Shown: piece by piece, positions 16,488-24,060 of the stretch | Numbering within the stretch: the first letter of the stretch is position 1 | Layout: every line of letters starts with the position of its first letter | NCBI GenBank assembly: GCA_003133285.1 | Contig: PKWR01000129.1 | Location: 462 to 24,521 of the forward strand | Direction: 5' to 3' | DNA from: Coriobacteriia bacterium | GTDB lineage: Bacteria > Actinomycetota > Coriobacteriia > Anaerosomatales > PALSA-660 | DNA: 24,060 nt | Program-made: the position numbers and the translations under genes | Notes under the pieces: generated by a model | The model's input: only the letters and a program-made list of their open reading frames with translations | Databases searched by the model: none | Told to the model about the DNA's origin: nothing

Positions 16488-18434
16488 ATGGCTACTATCG
16501 AAGTCGACCCGATCTCACGCATCGAGGGACACCTCGGCGTGAAGGTCACCACCGACGTCACCGGGAAGATCACCGAAGCCGATGCTCACGGCAACCTGTG
16601 GCGCGGGTTCGAGAACTTCCTGATCGGACGTCGGGCGAACGACGCGATCACGTTCACGCAGCGTATCTGCGGCGTCTGTCCGGTCCCGCACGGCACGGCA
16701 TCGACCTTCGCCGCTGACAGCGTGCTCGGCGTCAGCAAGGGCTATGCGACGTTCAAGTGGAACGGAGTCGTCGGGACCGAAGGCGTTCCCGAGGCCGGGC
16801 TCCACGTCCGCAACATGATCCTGGCTTCCGAGTTCCTGATGTCCAGCATCACGCACTTCTACCACCTGGTCGCCCAGGACTACGTCCAGGGCCCGCCGAT
16901 CCCGCCGTGGATTCCCTACTTCCGCAACGCGGACTACGCCAGCCAGCTGCTTCTGCCCGCTGAGCGCGTCGTCCCACTGAAGAACGTCGAGGGAGACCCG
17001 AACTTCGGAACCTACCCGGGCCTCTCCAAGAAGCTGTGGGATGCGGTCATCACCCAGTACGTCAAGGCGCTGCGCATCCGTCGCCTCACCTTCGAGGCCG
17101 GCGCGATGTTCGCGGGACGCATGCCGATGGTCTCCGCTCTGGTCGCCGGTGGCACCACCAACACCTTCGAGAGTGCGCAGGAACTTCGGGAGAAGCTCGA
17201 CGTCTTCCGGGCCCTCATGACGGAAGTCGGCGACTTCGTCGTCAAGGAGTACATCCCGCTGGCGCTCGCGCTCGGCGCGCTGTACCCCAAGGACGACAAC
17301 AAGAACAACACCGCTCTCGGTGGCAATGGCGCAGGCCTCGGGAACTTCCTCGCCTGGGGTGGCTTCCCGCAGGCTGACGTCGGCGAGACCATGGCCGTCA
17401 AGGGCGGCTGGGTCATCGACGCGGCCGGCGCGGCCGTCAAGGGCGTGCTGTTGGAGTCCAAGGCAGGCGGCGTCGGCGGCGTCGGCGGTCTCGATGACGC
17501 GATCGCCAAAGTCCAAGCCAACATCACCGAGAGCATCGCGCGTTCGCACTACACGGCTTCCTACGGCTACACCGACAAGGCCACTGCCGAGTACCCCGGC
17601 GACATCACGATGACCGAGCCCGATCGCACCAGTGGCTACTCGTGGATGAAGGCTCCCCGGTGGGATGGCTATGCGATGGAGGTCGGCCCGTTCGCCCGCA
17701 TGGTCGTGAACGGCAAGTACCCGGCGACCAACACGAACGTCGTGACCGATGGCTACGCGGACATCTACGTGAAGGCCGGTGCTCTCGACGCTGCAGTGCT
17801 CTCACCCGATCTGGTGTCGGGCCTCGCCGGCGATGGCCTTGTCGGCACGGTAGCGGGCTACATCGCGGGCATGAAGGGCGGTCTGTCCACCCTCGACCGT
17901 ATCCGCGCACGTGCGCTCGAGTCCTACTGGATGGTCACGTACCTGATCGGCGCGCCGTCCAAGGACCCGGAAACCAGCGCCATCAGCTGGCCGGACGCGA
18001 CGAGCGGCGCCGGCTGGGCGGGTGCGCTCCGCACGATGGCCGCATCGACCGTGCCGAAGTTCTACCGCGACACCACAGCCCCTGTGGGCGAGGTCCACGG
18101 CTTCGGTCTGGTCGAGGCGCCCCGTGGCGCACTGGGCCACTTCGTCACCGCCACCGGCGGCAAGATCAAGTCGTACCAGTGCGTCGTTCCGACCACCTGG
18201 AACGGCTCGCCGAAGAACGGCACGGCCGCAACGTCCGCCCTCTACGAGGCGAAGAAGCACCTCAACGACGGCCCGAACCGCGGCGCCATCGAGCAGGCGA
18301 CGATCGACGTGGTCTACAACGACACCCCCATGAACGGCAGCGATCCGCACACCATCGCGGGCGCTCAGAGCGGCGTCGAGGTCATGCGTGTGGCCCATTC
18401 CTTTGACCCGTGCATCGCGTGCGCGGTCCACTAG
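16488..18434 (+). CDS. [NiFe] hydrogenase large (catalytic) subunit lacking a C-terminal extension
   Basis: The protein has 648 residues. The N-terminal block is PISRIEGHL with Glu13, and the L1 motif RICGVC gives Cys61 and Cys64. The L2 motif DPCIACAVH gives Cys642 and Cys645 and ends the protein: the stop codon follows the histidine directly. All four cysteines that hold the NiFe(CN)2CO site are therefore present. In most uptake hydrogenases a further 10-25 residues after this histidine are cut off by an endopeptidase; here there is nothing to cut. No signal peptide is present, as expected, because the Tat signal of the small subunit carries the heterodimer. Start ATG has AGGAGG (16475-16480) with a 7-base spacer and lies 23 bases after the small subunit. 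It catalyses reversible H2 cleavage; direction is not readable, but uptake is likely. Confidence 0.95.
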   Translation: MATIEVDPISRIEGHLGVKVTTDVTGKITEADAHGNLWRGFENFLIGRRANDAITFTQRICGVCPVPHGTASTFAADSVLGVSKGYATFKWNGVVGTEGVPEAGLHVRNMILASEFLMSSITHFYHLVAQDYVQGPPIPPWIPYFRNADYASQLLLPAERVVPLKNVEGDPNFGTYPGLSKKLWDAVITQYVKALRIRRLTFEAGAMFAGRMPMVSALVAGGTTNTFESAQELREKLDVFRALMTEVGDFVVKEYIPLALALGALYPKDDNKNNTALGGNGAGLGNFLAWGGFPQADVGETMAVKGGWVIDAAGAAVKGVLLESKAGGVGGVGGLDDAIAKVQANITESIARSHYTASYGYTDKATAEYPGDITMTEPDRTSGYSWMKAPRWDGYAMEVGPFARMVVNGKYPATNTNVVTDGYADIYVKAGALDAAVLSPDLVSGLAGDGLVGTVAGYIAGMKGGLSTLDRIRARALESYWMVTYLIGAPSKDPETSAISWPDATSGAGWAGALRTMAASTVPKFYRDTTAPVGEVHGFGLVEAPRGALGHFVTATGGKIKSYQCVVPTTWNGSPKNGTAATSALYEAKKHLNDGPNRGAIEQATIDVVYNDTPMNGSDPHTIAGAQSGVEVMRVAHSFDPCIACAVH

Positions 18435-18457
18435 CCGAACCCACGGAGGTGAATACT

Positions 18458-19741
18458 GTGAAGAGAATCGCATTCGTACTGATCGCGACCTGCGCGTTCC
18501 TGTTCGCCGCAACCGGCGCCGCGTACGCGAACTTCGGCCCGCACGGTTCCTACGTCCAGGACACCGACGCCTGCGCCGGCTGCCACCGCGCGCACACGTC
18601 GTTCTCCACGCTCGGATGGACGGGCAAGGACAACGTCGTCCGTTCCAGCGCCTTGCTGATCTCGAACGCGTCGAACATGACCGACTTCTGCTATGCGTGT
18701 CATGGTGACGGCGCTCCCGGCGCCTCGACGAACGTCCAGATGGGCGTCTTCGACTCCGGCCCCGCCGGCAGCACGGGCACGGGCACGAACTCGACCTTCA
18801 ACGCCGCGCTCAACGGCGGCGGATTCGAGAAGGTCGGAGGGACCGCCACGGTCATGTCCGCACACGACATGCAGGGGTCCAAGGTCGGACCCGCCATTCG
18901 CTGGGGCTACGTCGATCCCGGCACCGGCAACTCGAACCTTGCCCCGATGGCGGCCTTCGGTTGCACGGACTGCCACGATCCCCACGGCAGCTCCAACTAC
19001 CGTCTGCTCAAGGACAGCGTCAACGGCGTGACGGTCGGCGGATACCTCGCCGGAGACGTCCCGAACCCGTGGGTCCTCTCCAACGAGCAGGGCTTCCCGA
19101 CGGGCGGCTTCAAGAAGGGCGCTGCAGGCGTTGCCGACGCGGTCCTCTACAAGCCGAACTACACGTCGCCGCAGTACGCCAAGAACTCCGGCAGGGCGAT
19201 GTCGGCATGGTGCTCCGCGTGCCACACGGCCTATGCGACCGCCAAGGACACAGGCGCCGGCTACGACTACAAGCAGTACGAGACCGTGCCGGTCTCGATC
19301 AACACCACGACCCCGACAACCGAGGTCGGCGCCAAGGTCCGCTATCGCCACCTGGTCGACATCCCTTTGACGACGGGTCAGGGCGCAGGACGCGCGCTGA
19401 ACATCCCGGTCCTGGACGACAAGGGCCTGCCGCTCGAGATGGGCATCGGAGACAACAGTGGCGTTGCAGCCAACAGCACCGCTCCCTACTGGGACAACAG
19501 GGGCAACATCTCGTGCCTGACCTGTCACTACGCTCACGGCTCCGCCGCGAAGATGACGGGCTGGGCGGTCGCCGAGCTCACGACCACGACAGTGGGAGCT
19601 GCTCCGAAGGAGACCACCGCGACGGCCAACCCGCTGCTTCCGGCGAACCAGGCCAACCAGATGGGCGTGAACCCGAACTTCTCGCAGGCGCTTCTGCGGT
19701 ACGACAACCGCGGGGTGTGCGAGCGTTGCCACAACAAGTAG
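18458..19741 (+). CDS. Secreted hexaheme c-type cytochrome (doubled-CXXCH type)
   Basis: The protein has 427 residues from GTG 18458 (GGAGGTGA 5 bases upstream), 23 bases after the large subunit. A signal peptide covers residues 1-24 with a cleavage site AYA/N. Six CXXCH heme sites are seen: CAGCH 39-43, CYACH 78-82, CTDCH 169-173, CSACH 252-256, CLTCH 353-357 and CERCH 421-425. Extra histidines such as RAH46, DPH176 and YAH360 just after the sites are candidate distal ligands, giving bis-His hemes. The widely spaced sites and phrases such as CTDCHDPHGSSN are like doubled-CXXCH proteins of anaerobic respiratory chains. Outside the membrane it would accept electrons from the hydrogenase. Cytochrome c maturation genes are not in the window. 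Confidence 0.93.
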   Translation: MKRIAFVLIATCAFLFAATGAAYANFGPHGSYVQDTDACAGCHRAHTSFSTLGWTGKDNVVRSSALLISNASNMTDFCYACHGDGAPGASTNVQMGVFDSGPAGSTGTGTNSTFNAALNGGGFEKVGGTATVMSAHDMQGSKVGPAIRWGYVDPGTGNSNLAPMAAFGCTDCHDPHGSSNYRLLKDSVNGVTVGGYLAGDVPNPWVLSNEQGFPTGGFKKGAAGVADAVLYKPNYTSPQYAKNSGRAMSAWCSACHTAYATAKDTGAGYDYKQYETVPVSINTTTPTTEVGAKVRYRHLVDIPLTTGQGAGRALNIPVLDDKGLPLEMGIGDNSGVAANSTAPYWDNRGNISCLTCHYAHGSAAKMTGWAVAELTTTTVGAAPKETTATANPLLPANQANQMGVNPNFSQALLRYDNRGVCERCHNK

Positions 19742-19786
19742 GGCCGCGGCACCCCCGTACCGCTCTCTGAGTGCAGGGGATCCGAA

Positions 19787-19816
19787 GGGGGCCCCGGACG
19801 TGTGTCCGGGGCCCCC
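19787..19816 (+). terminator. 13-bp GC hairpin ending the hydrogenase-cytochrome operon
   Basis: GGGGGCCCCGGAC (19787-19799) pairs perfectly with GTCCGGGGCCCCC (19804-19816) around GTGT. It begins 46 bases after the cytochrome stop. No T-tract follows, like the other hairpins of this window. It is the strongest stem in the region and separates the operon from the next gene set. Confidence 0.75.
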
Positions 19817-19846
19817 GGCTCGACATTCGAACACGGCACGCAGGGT

Positions 19847-19861
19847 GCTGTGGAACACAGC
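19847..19861 (+). repeat. Short hairpin in the leader of the AAA-like gene
   Basis: GCTGTG-GAA-CACAGC is a 6-bp stem with a 3-base loop, 33 bases before the GTG start. It could be a small operator or mRNA structure. No clear promoter is visible in 19820-19890. Confidence 0.25.
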
Positions 19862-19894
19862 GCGACCCCGGACGTACGACCACAGGAGGAGATC

Positions 19895-21277
19895 GTGACC
19901 GAGCTCGAGACCGAGGACCGTCCGGCGGACTATGCAGCGCTCGGCTACGTCGCGAATCCCTTCCCGCCTGTCGAAGAGACTGCGGGGCCGCTCTGGAGGC
20001 ACCTGACGACGCACGCAGCAGCCAACGCGCTGCTGTCGGCCGCTCGGCGGGCGGCGGACACCGTGCCGTCGGACGTGGTCGTGGTGACCACGGACGACAA
20101 CGTCCCGGACGACTACCCGCGCGCGGCGCTCAACGACTTCCTCCGTCGCAGCGCGAACGACACGCACCTCGGGATGATGAGCTTGAACATCCCGCTCACG
20201 ATGATGCGGCTCGGTCGCATCCGCGGGACGCTTGCTGCGATGGCGGAACTGGTCGCCGCCGTCGACCTGGAGAAGACCGTCGCGGCCTATCTTGTCTCGA
20301 CCGCAGCGGATCCCGACGCGGACCTCGCTCACGAAGCCGGTGTGACCGAGGAGGAGATCGCCGACGCGATCGCAGGGTTCGCATGCGAACCAGTGGGAGC
20401 TGTCGCGCGCGTCTTCGGGCGCCGTGAGGAAGTCCCCGAACCCAGCCGGGACGAGGAGTCCGAGGCACTGCATCGGATCTACCTGCGGGGCACCGGGCTC
20501 GACCCCGACCCGTCCGTGGATCAGGAGGGTGTCGAGGCGGTGGCCGAGATGGTCCTCCCGGAGCCGGCCACCGGGGAGGTCGAGGTCCTCACCGGCGAGG
20601 GCGAGGTCTTCGACGCGAATGCGGCGCTGCGCGACTACTTCCTCGCATACATGCGGGTCAATCTGTCGACTCTGGTCGCTCGCGCGCTCGCTTCCTACCG
20701 TGACTACGGCTCCTCGGTCTTCGCCCAGGAGCTGAAGATCACGAAGGCGCCGCGCAAGACGCTCGGCGCCGTGCTGCGTTTCATGCAGCCGCGCTGGCCT
20801 CGTGTCGTCGTTCTGTACGACGGCTTCGAGGTCTGGAACATCCTCGACGAGACGACCAAGGCCGACATCGTCGACGGCATGAACGAACTGAACGGGATCA
20901 TCGGGCGGACCGGAGTCATGGGGCTCGTCCTCGTCGACGGTCAGACACCCGAGTTGGCTGAGGCGTTCGCCGGCGGGGTGCCGGTCGACTGGAAGATGGG
21001 CGAGATCGCCGCGCTGCAGCAGGGCGCAGCCGCCTTCGATGTCGCGCTCGTCCAGCGGTGGCTCGACGCGGCCGCGTTCTCCGGCGTATCGAGGCTTCGC
21101 GCGGACGGCCCGCAACTGGCGCCGCTGGTGGACGCGTGCGCGGATGATGTCTTCCACTTCGCATGCATGGCCGAGGCTGCGGTGCGCGACGCGGCCGAGC
21201 GCGGCGTCTCGACGCTCGACCCGGTCGGCATCGCCGCCGGCATCGCGTCGGTCACCGTCACCGAGGCGGACCGGTGA
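19895..21277 (+). CDS. Uncharacterised protein, possibly a degenerate AAA-type ATPase without Walker A
   Basis: I do not recognise a named family. The product has 460 residues from GTG 19895 (AGGAGGA 19884-19890, 4-base spacer). It has no signal peptide or membrane helix. Near the start YVANPFPP followed by a predicted helix resembles the NPF entry motif of ExeA/TniB-like AAA proteins, and VVVVTTDDNVPDD (about 62-75) sits where a Walker A loop would follow strand 1, but there is no GKT/S. A Walker-B-like strand RVVVLYDGFEVW lies near 300-312, and LVLVDGQTPELAEAF (about 343-358) resembles a sensor-1 region. An acidic linker near 185-235 divides two helical parts. It overlaps the next gene by GTGA, so the two products probably act together. 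ATPase kinship is a guess from pattern and could be wrong. Confidence 0.6.
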   Translation: MTELETEDRPADYAALGYVANPFPPVEETAGPLWRHLTTHAAANALLSAARRAADTVPSDVVVVTTDDNVPDDYPRAALNDFLRRSANDTHLGMMSLNIPLTMMRLGRIRGTLAAMAELVAAVDLEKTVAAYLVSTAADPDADLAHEAGVTEEEIADAIAGFACEPVGAVARVFGRREEVPEPSRDEESEALHRIYLRGTGLDPDPSVDQEGVEAVAEMVLPEPATGEVEVLTGEGEVFDANAALRDYFLAYMRVNLSTLVARALASYRDYGSSVFAQELKITKAPRKTLGAVLRFMQPRWPRVVVLYDGFEVWNILDETTKADIVDGMNELNGIIGRTGVMGLVLVDGQTPELAEAFAGGVPVDWKMGEIAALQQGAAAFDVALVQRWLDAAAFSGVSRLRADGPQLAPLVDACADDVFHFACMAEAAVRDAAERGVSTLDPVGIAAGIASVTVTEADR

Positions 21278-22047
21278 GCGCACGGCCGCCACGTCACACA
21301 CGTGCCCGATCCGGCCGGTCGCACCGGACCCGGTGGTTCGTCGGGTCCGTGCTGGCCGTCGCAGCCGTGATCGTGGTCTTGGGCGCGTTCTCGAGGCCGG
21401 CGCCGGCCGCGCCTTCGTCCCGCACTGCGGGCTCCATCGAGGCGACCCGCGCGCCCGGCCAAGCCGCGTACGAGGCGGGGCTGCGGTCCTTGGCGTCCGG
21501 GGAGACCACGAGCGCGGTCGCGTTGTTCGAGGCGGCCGCAGCAGCGGGCAACGCGGCCGCGAAGGCGAAGCTGGACGAGACGGCGAACGCCGCGAAGCCG
21601 TCGACACCGGCGTCCGTTCCGCCCGACACCGCCTACTTCACCAAGGTGGACGACCCGGCGACCCTGCTGCCCACCGCGCTTTCGGGATACACGGTCTCGA
21701 GCGTCGAGAGGAGCGCGTTCGGCGCCATCGTTGCACTGCAGCCGACGGCGGAAGGTCCCGCGGGCAAGGTCACGCTGGTCGTCCTCACCACCTTGGACAA
21801 GAAGACCGAGGCCGGTGCGCGCTCATACGTGAACGGCATCACCAAGGCATTCCCGAAGAACCTCGCGACGGTCACGGTCGGGTCGCGCGCGGGGCGGTTC
21901 GGTACCGATGGCGCGCGGCTTGCGTCGGTCGTGTTCAGCCGCGGCCGCTACGCCTTCGAGGTGGTCGCCACGGCCTACCGCGTGGCCCCGCTCGAGGTCA
22001 AGGACGTAGTGGTCGCTGCCGCCGCCTCGTTCCCGGCGGCGCACTGA
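21274..22047 (+). CDS. Uncharacterised membrane-anchored protein
   Basis: The protein has 257 residues from GTG 21274 overlapping the previous stop. The N-terminus is very basic (Arg/His-rich, residues 1-20), followed by one transmembrane helix (about 22-40, WFVGSVLAVAAVIVVLGAF), so the rest should be outside the membrane. Residues about 62-100 look like a single Sel1/TPR-like helical pair (AAYEAGLRSLASGETTSAV then LFEAAAAAGNAAAKAKL). The C-terminal 140 residues form an alpha/beta domain of unknown type with strands AIVALQPTAE, KVTLVVLTTL and ASVVFSRGRYAFEVVATAY. Co-translation with the AAA-like gene suggests a cytoplasmic/membrane pair. No function assigned. Confidence 0.75.
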   Translation: MSARPPRHTRARSGRSHRTRWFVGSVLAVAAVIVVLGAFSRPAPAAPSSRTAGSIEATRAPGQAAYEAGLRSLASGETTSAVALFEAAAAAGNAAAKAKLDETANAAKPSTPASVPPDTAYFTKVDDPATLLPTALSGYTVSSVERSAFGAIVALQPTAEGPAGKVTLVVLTTLDKKTEAGARSYVNGITKAFPKNLATVTVGSRAGRFGTDGARLASVVFSRGRYAFEVVATAYRVAPLEVKDVVVAAAASFPAAH

Positions 22048-22087
22048 CCGCCGTCGGCGGTCCGATGTCTGGAAGGTCTGATAGCGC

Positions 22088-23866
22088 ATGAGATCGACAC
22101 CGCGAGTCCTGACCCTGCTCCTTCTCGGAGCGGCGCTTCTGTTCCTCCCGTCCGCCGCGTTCGCGGGCGCCCCCACCATGGCGCCTGCGGAGATCCGTTC
22201 GGAAGGGTTCGAGACCGCGCCCGCCGCGGACTGGCTGATCGAACCCGTCGGGGGCCAGTTCCCGCCGCCGGCGGCATGGTGGGGGCGGGTGACCCAGCGC
22301 GCCTACTCCGGATCGTACGGGCTGTGGTGCGCGGGATCGCCGAACGGGTGGGGGACGGGCCTGTACCCGAACTTCGCAGGTGGGCTCGCGACGCTGAACC
22401 TGCCGCAACTCGCGGACTACTACTCGGCGACGCTCTCCTACGAGTACACGATGCCGTCGCTCGGCTCGGATGATGGCCTCTCGCTGAACATCCTGTGGGA
22501 CTCGACTCCTCACACGGAGTGGGACTATCACTACGCTTGTCCACTCACTGCCGCGAGCACGTGGAGGACCGACACTTGGGACATGTCGGCCCCGGGAAAC
22601 GCCGTCAACATCTCAAGGCAGCCGGGCCGTGTGCGGTTCCAGTTCCTCGACTTCTACGGCAACACCTATGAGTCGCCGAAGGCCGGCGAGGGCGCGACGA
22701 TCGACGACGTTCTGGTCACCGGGTACAAGTACGGTCCCGTGCGCGGCCTGGCCGCCACCACCACCGGCTCCGACGTGCAGTTGTCCTGGGCCGCACCCGC
22801 CCGCTCTACCGCGACCGGTGCCATTCCCGAGGAGCGCTCCGTCACGTACCGCGTGTGGCGGGCTCCGAACGTCGTGCCGTACGTCTGGAGTGAGCTGACA
22901 ACGGACCGCACGGCGGCCACGGCGTTCACCGACACGGACACGGCCGCCCTGCGCGGTCCGTATCGCTACGTCGTCCAGACCTGGGACCCGGGCACTGGAG
23001 GCGGATACGGCGTGCTGGATCCGACCGCGACAGGCCAAAGCGTGACCCGCACCTTCGTTGCGGATCCGCTTGCACCCGCGTTCACCATCACAGGCATCCC
23101 GTCCTCCCCGACTCCCAACGCGGTTCTGCCGGGCGTGTCAACGACCGAGACGCCCCGGCCGGCGGTTTCCGCGATGTTGGACGGCCTCCCGTTCACGATC
23201 GGCTCGAGCATCACCGCCGAGGGCTTCCACGGGCTCGTCGTGCGCATCACGACGCTGGACGATCGCGTAGCCGAGCAGGTGGTCAGCTTCACCATCGACA
23301 GGCACGCGCCATCTACGACGAGCGACGCGCCGAGGAGCACTGTGCTGGCGCCCGTGACCGTACATCTCTCGGTCGTCGACGGGCCGGCGCCGAACCCTGC
23401 GGGAGTCCGCGCCACGTACTACTCGCTGGACGGCGCCGCATACAAGACGTACGCGGGGAGCATCTACGTCTCGAGCTATCGGGACCACACGCTCAGCTAC
23501 TACTCTGTGGACAACGCGGGCAACAAGGAGTCGACGCACAGCGTCACGTTCTCGAACCGCTTCCGGGAGACACTGTCGGTCAAGTCCTCGGTCACGACCG
23601 GACGGTACCGCCACTCGTTCACGTTGTCCGGATACCTCTACAAGGGGTACGCGGGCGATCACGTCTACCTGAAGTACCAGAGGCCGGGCAGCTCGACGTG
23701 GTACTCGGTCACGCGACATGCGACGGCGGCAAGCGGCACGCGCGGCAGATGGAGCTACTCGTTCTTCCCGACCAAGAAGGGCACGTACCACTTCAAGGCG
23801 TACTTCGGCGGGACGACGGCACGCTACAAGGTGACGTCGCCCACGATCTCGGTGGTCGTGAAGTAG
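22088..23866 (+). CDS. Secreted surface protein with Ig-like / fibronectin-like beta domains
   Basis: The protein has 592 residues. A signal peptide covers residues 1-26 (cleavage AFA/G). The N-terminal 200 residues look like a jelly-roll, carbohydrate-binding-like module: GFETAPAADWLIEP at the start, W/Y-rich strands, and GEGATIDDVLVTGYKYG at the end. Residues about 217-320 form a fibronectin type III-like domain (VRGLAATTTGSDVQLSWAAP, then YRVWRAP, then YRYVVQTWD). About 395-485 is a bacterial Ig-like block with YYSLDGAAYKTY and LSYYSVDNAGNKES, the hallmark of OmpL47-type repeats. The last 100 residues are another beta domain rich in Tyr and Lys. No sortase motif or anchor is seen, so it is probably secreted or loosely wall-bound. 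GGAAGG lies 11 bases before the ATG; 40 bases separate it from the previous gene. Confidence 0.85.
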   Translation: MRSTPRVLTLLLLGAALLFLPSAAFAGAPTMAPAEIRSEGFETAPAADWLIEPVGGQFPPPAAWWGRVTQRAYSGSYGLWCAGSPNGWGTGLYPNFAGGLATLNLPQLADYYSATLSYEYTMPSLGSDDGLSLNILWDSTPHTEWDYHYACPLTAASTWRTDTWDMSAPGNAVNISRQPGRVRFQFLDFYGNTYESPKAGEGATIDDVLVTGYKYGPVRGLAATTTGSDVQLSWAAPARSTATGAIPEERSVTYRVWRAPNVVPYVWSELTTDRTAATAFTDTDTAALRGPYRYVVQTWDPGTGGGYGVLDPTATGQSVTRTFVADPLAPAFTITGIPSSPTPNAVLPGVSTTETPRPAVSAMLDGLPFTIGSSITAEGFHGLVVRITTLDDRVAEQVVSFTIDRHAPSTTSDAPRSTVLAPVTVHLSVVDGPAPNPAGVRATYYSLDGAAYKTYAGSIYVSSYRDHTLSYYSVDNAGNKESTHSVTFSNRFRETLSVKSSVTTGRYRHSFTLSGYLYKGYAGDHVYLKYQRPGSSTWYSVTRHATAASGTRGRWSYSFFPTKKGTYHFKAYFGGTTARYKVTSPTISVVVK

Positions 23867-24015
23867 CGGACCTGAGGCAGACGGCGGACGACGGCACGCG
23901 GCCGACGAGGACCGTCTTCATGTCGAGGAGGCCTTGTGTGCGGCAGTGCTTCTGCTCGCGGCGGCCCTCACCGAGGACATGCCGGACAGAGGCGCATTGC
24001 AGTTGCCTCGACCGC

Positions 24016-24021
24016 TAGAAT
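24016..24021 (+). promoter_or_regulatory. -10 element TAGAAT of the last gene, possibly leaderless
   Basis: TAGAAT ends nine bases before an ATG at 24031, with no Shine-Dalgarno between them. Transcription would start within about 3 bases of the ATG, so the mRNA may be leaderless, as is common in actinobacteria. No good -35 is seen at the right distance. Confidence 0.4.
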
Positions 24022-24030
24022 CGACCCACC

Positions 24031-24060
24031 ATGACTCCCCGCTACGGCAGCGACCACATA
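24031..24060 (+). CDS. Start of a further gene (only 10 codons in window)
   Basis: ATG 24031 opens a frame reading MTPRYGSDHI to the window edge. The start is supported by the -10 element directly upstream rather than by a ribosome binding site. Ten residues are too few for identification; MxPRY-like starts occur in adenylosuccinate lyases among others, but I do not claim this. The 164 bases between the surface protein and this gene (23867-24030) hold no other feature I can support. Confidence 0.4.
   Translation, partial: MTPRYGSDHI

Noticed and set aside
18431..21607. 1058-codon open frame on the minus strand opposite the cytochrome and AAA-like genes
   Set aside because: It runs across a strong terminator and several real genes; composition is typical of an antisense shadow.

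Overview
The window looks like a chromosomal segment of a high-GC, anaerobic or facultative actinobacterium. The base composition, frequent GTG starts, 4-base GTGA gene overlaps, a Gram-positive-type LexA box and a GlnR-like site in front of amt all point that way. A tungsten-type aldehyde oxidoreductase, a periplasmic [NiFe] hydrogenase and a multiheme cytochrome point to anaerobic metabolism. A lineage related to Coriobacteriia is a reasonable guess, but I cannot name the organism.

Layout: (1) 1-2132, plus strand: the C-terminal end of an aldehyde:ferredoxin oxidoreductase, a 138-residue unknown protein, a strong hairpin, then a B12-binding radical SAM protein. (2) 8684-2253, minus strand: amt-glnB-glnD (ammonium uptake and PII signalling), a hairpin, then pduO-larE-CaCA (cobalamin adenosyltransferase, sacrificial sulfur transferase, Ca2+/cation antiporter). 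(3) 8938-11826, plus strand: uvrA behind a perfect LexA palindrome, divergent from amt. (4) 12084-14689: a membrane-anchored TPR protein overlapping an unusual NHL beta-propeller / transmembrane / PIN-like protein. (5) 14690-15045: a 356-base gene-free leader with stacked hairpins and a terminator. (6) 15046-19741: Tat-exported [NiFe] hydrogenase small subunit, large subunit and a six-heme secreted cytochrome c, closed by a strong terminator hairpin. (7) 19895-23866: a degenerate AAA-like protein, a membrane-anchored protein and a secreted Ig-like surface protein. The last 30 bases begin another gene, possibly on a leaderless transcript.

The hydrogenase and cytochrome genes read as a periplasmic H2-oxidation module that passes electrons to a multiheme cytochrome. 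Hydrogenase maturation genes and a membrane quinone-reactive subunit are not in the window. The parts most worth a second look are the structured leader of the hydrogenase operon (with pieces resembling cobalamin-riboswitch core motifs), the NHL-TM-PIN fusion, a hydrogenase large subunit that ends exactly at the cleavage-site histidine, and a small subunit with a cysteine-bearing insertion between medial-cluster ligands.
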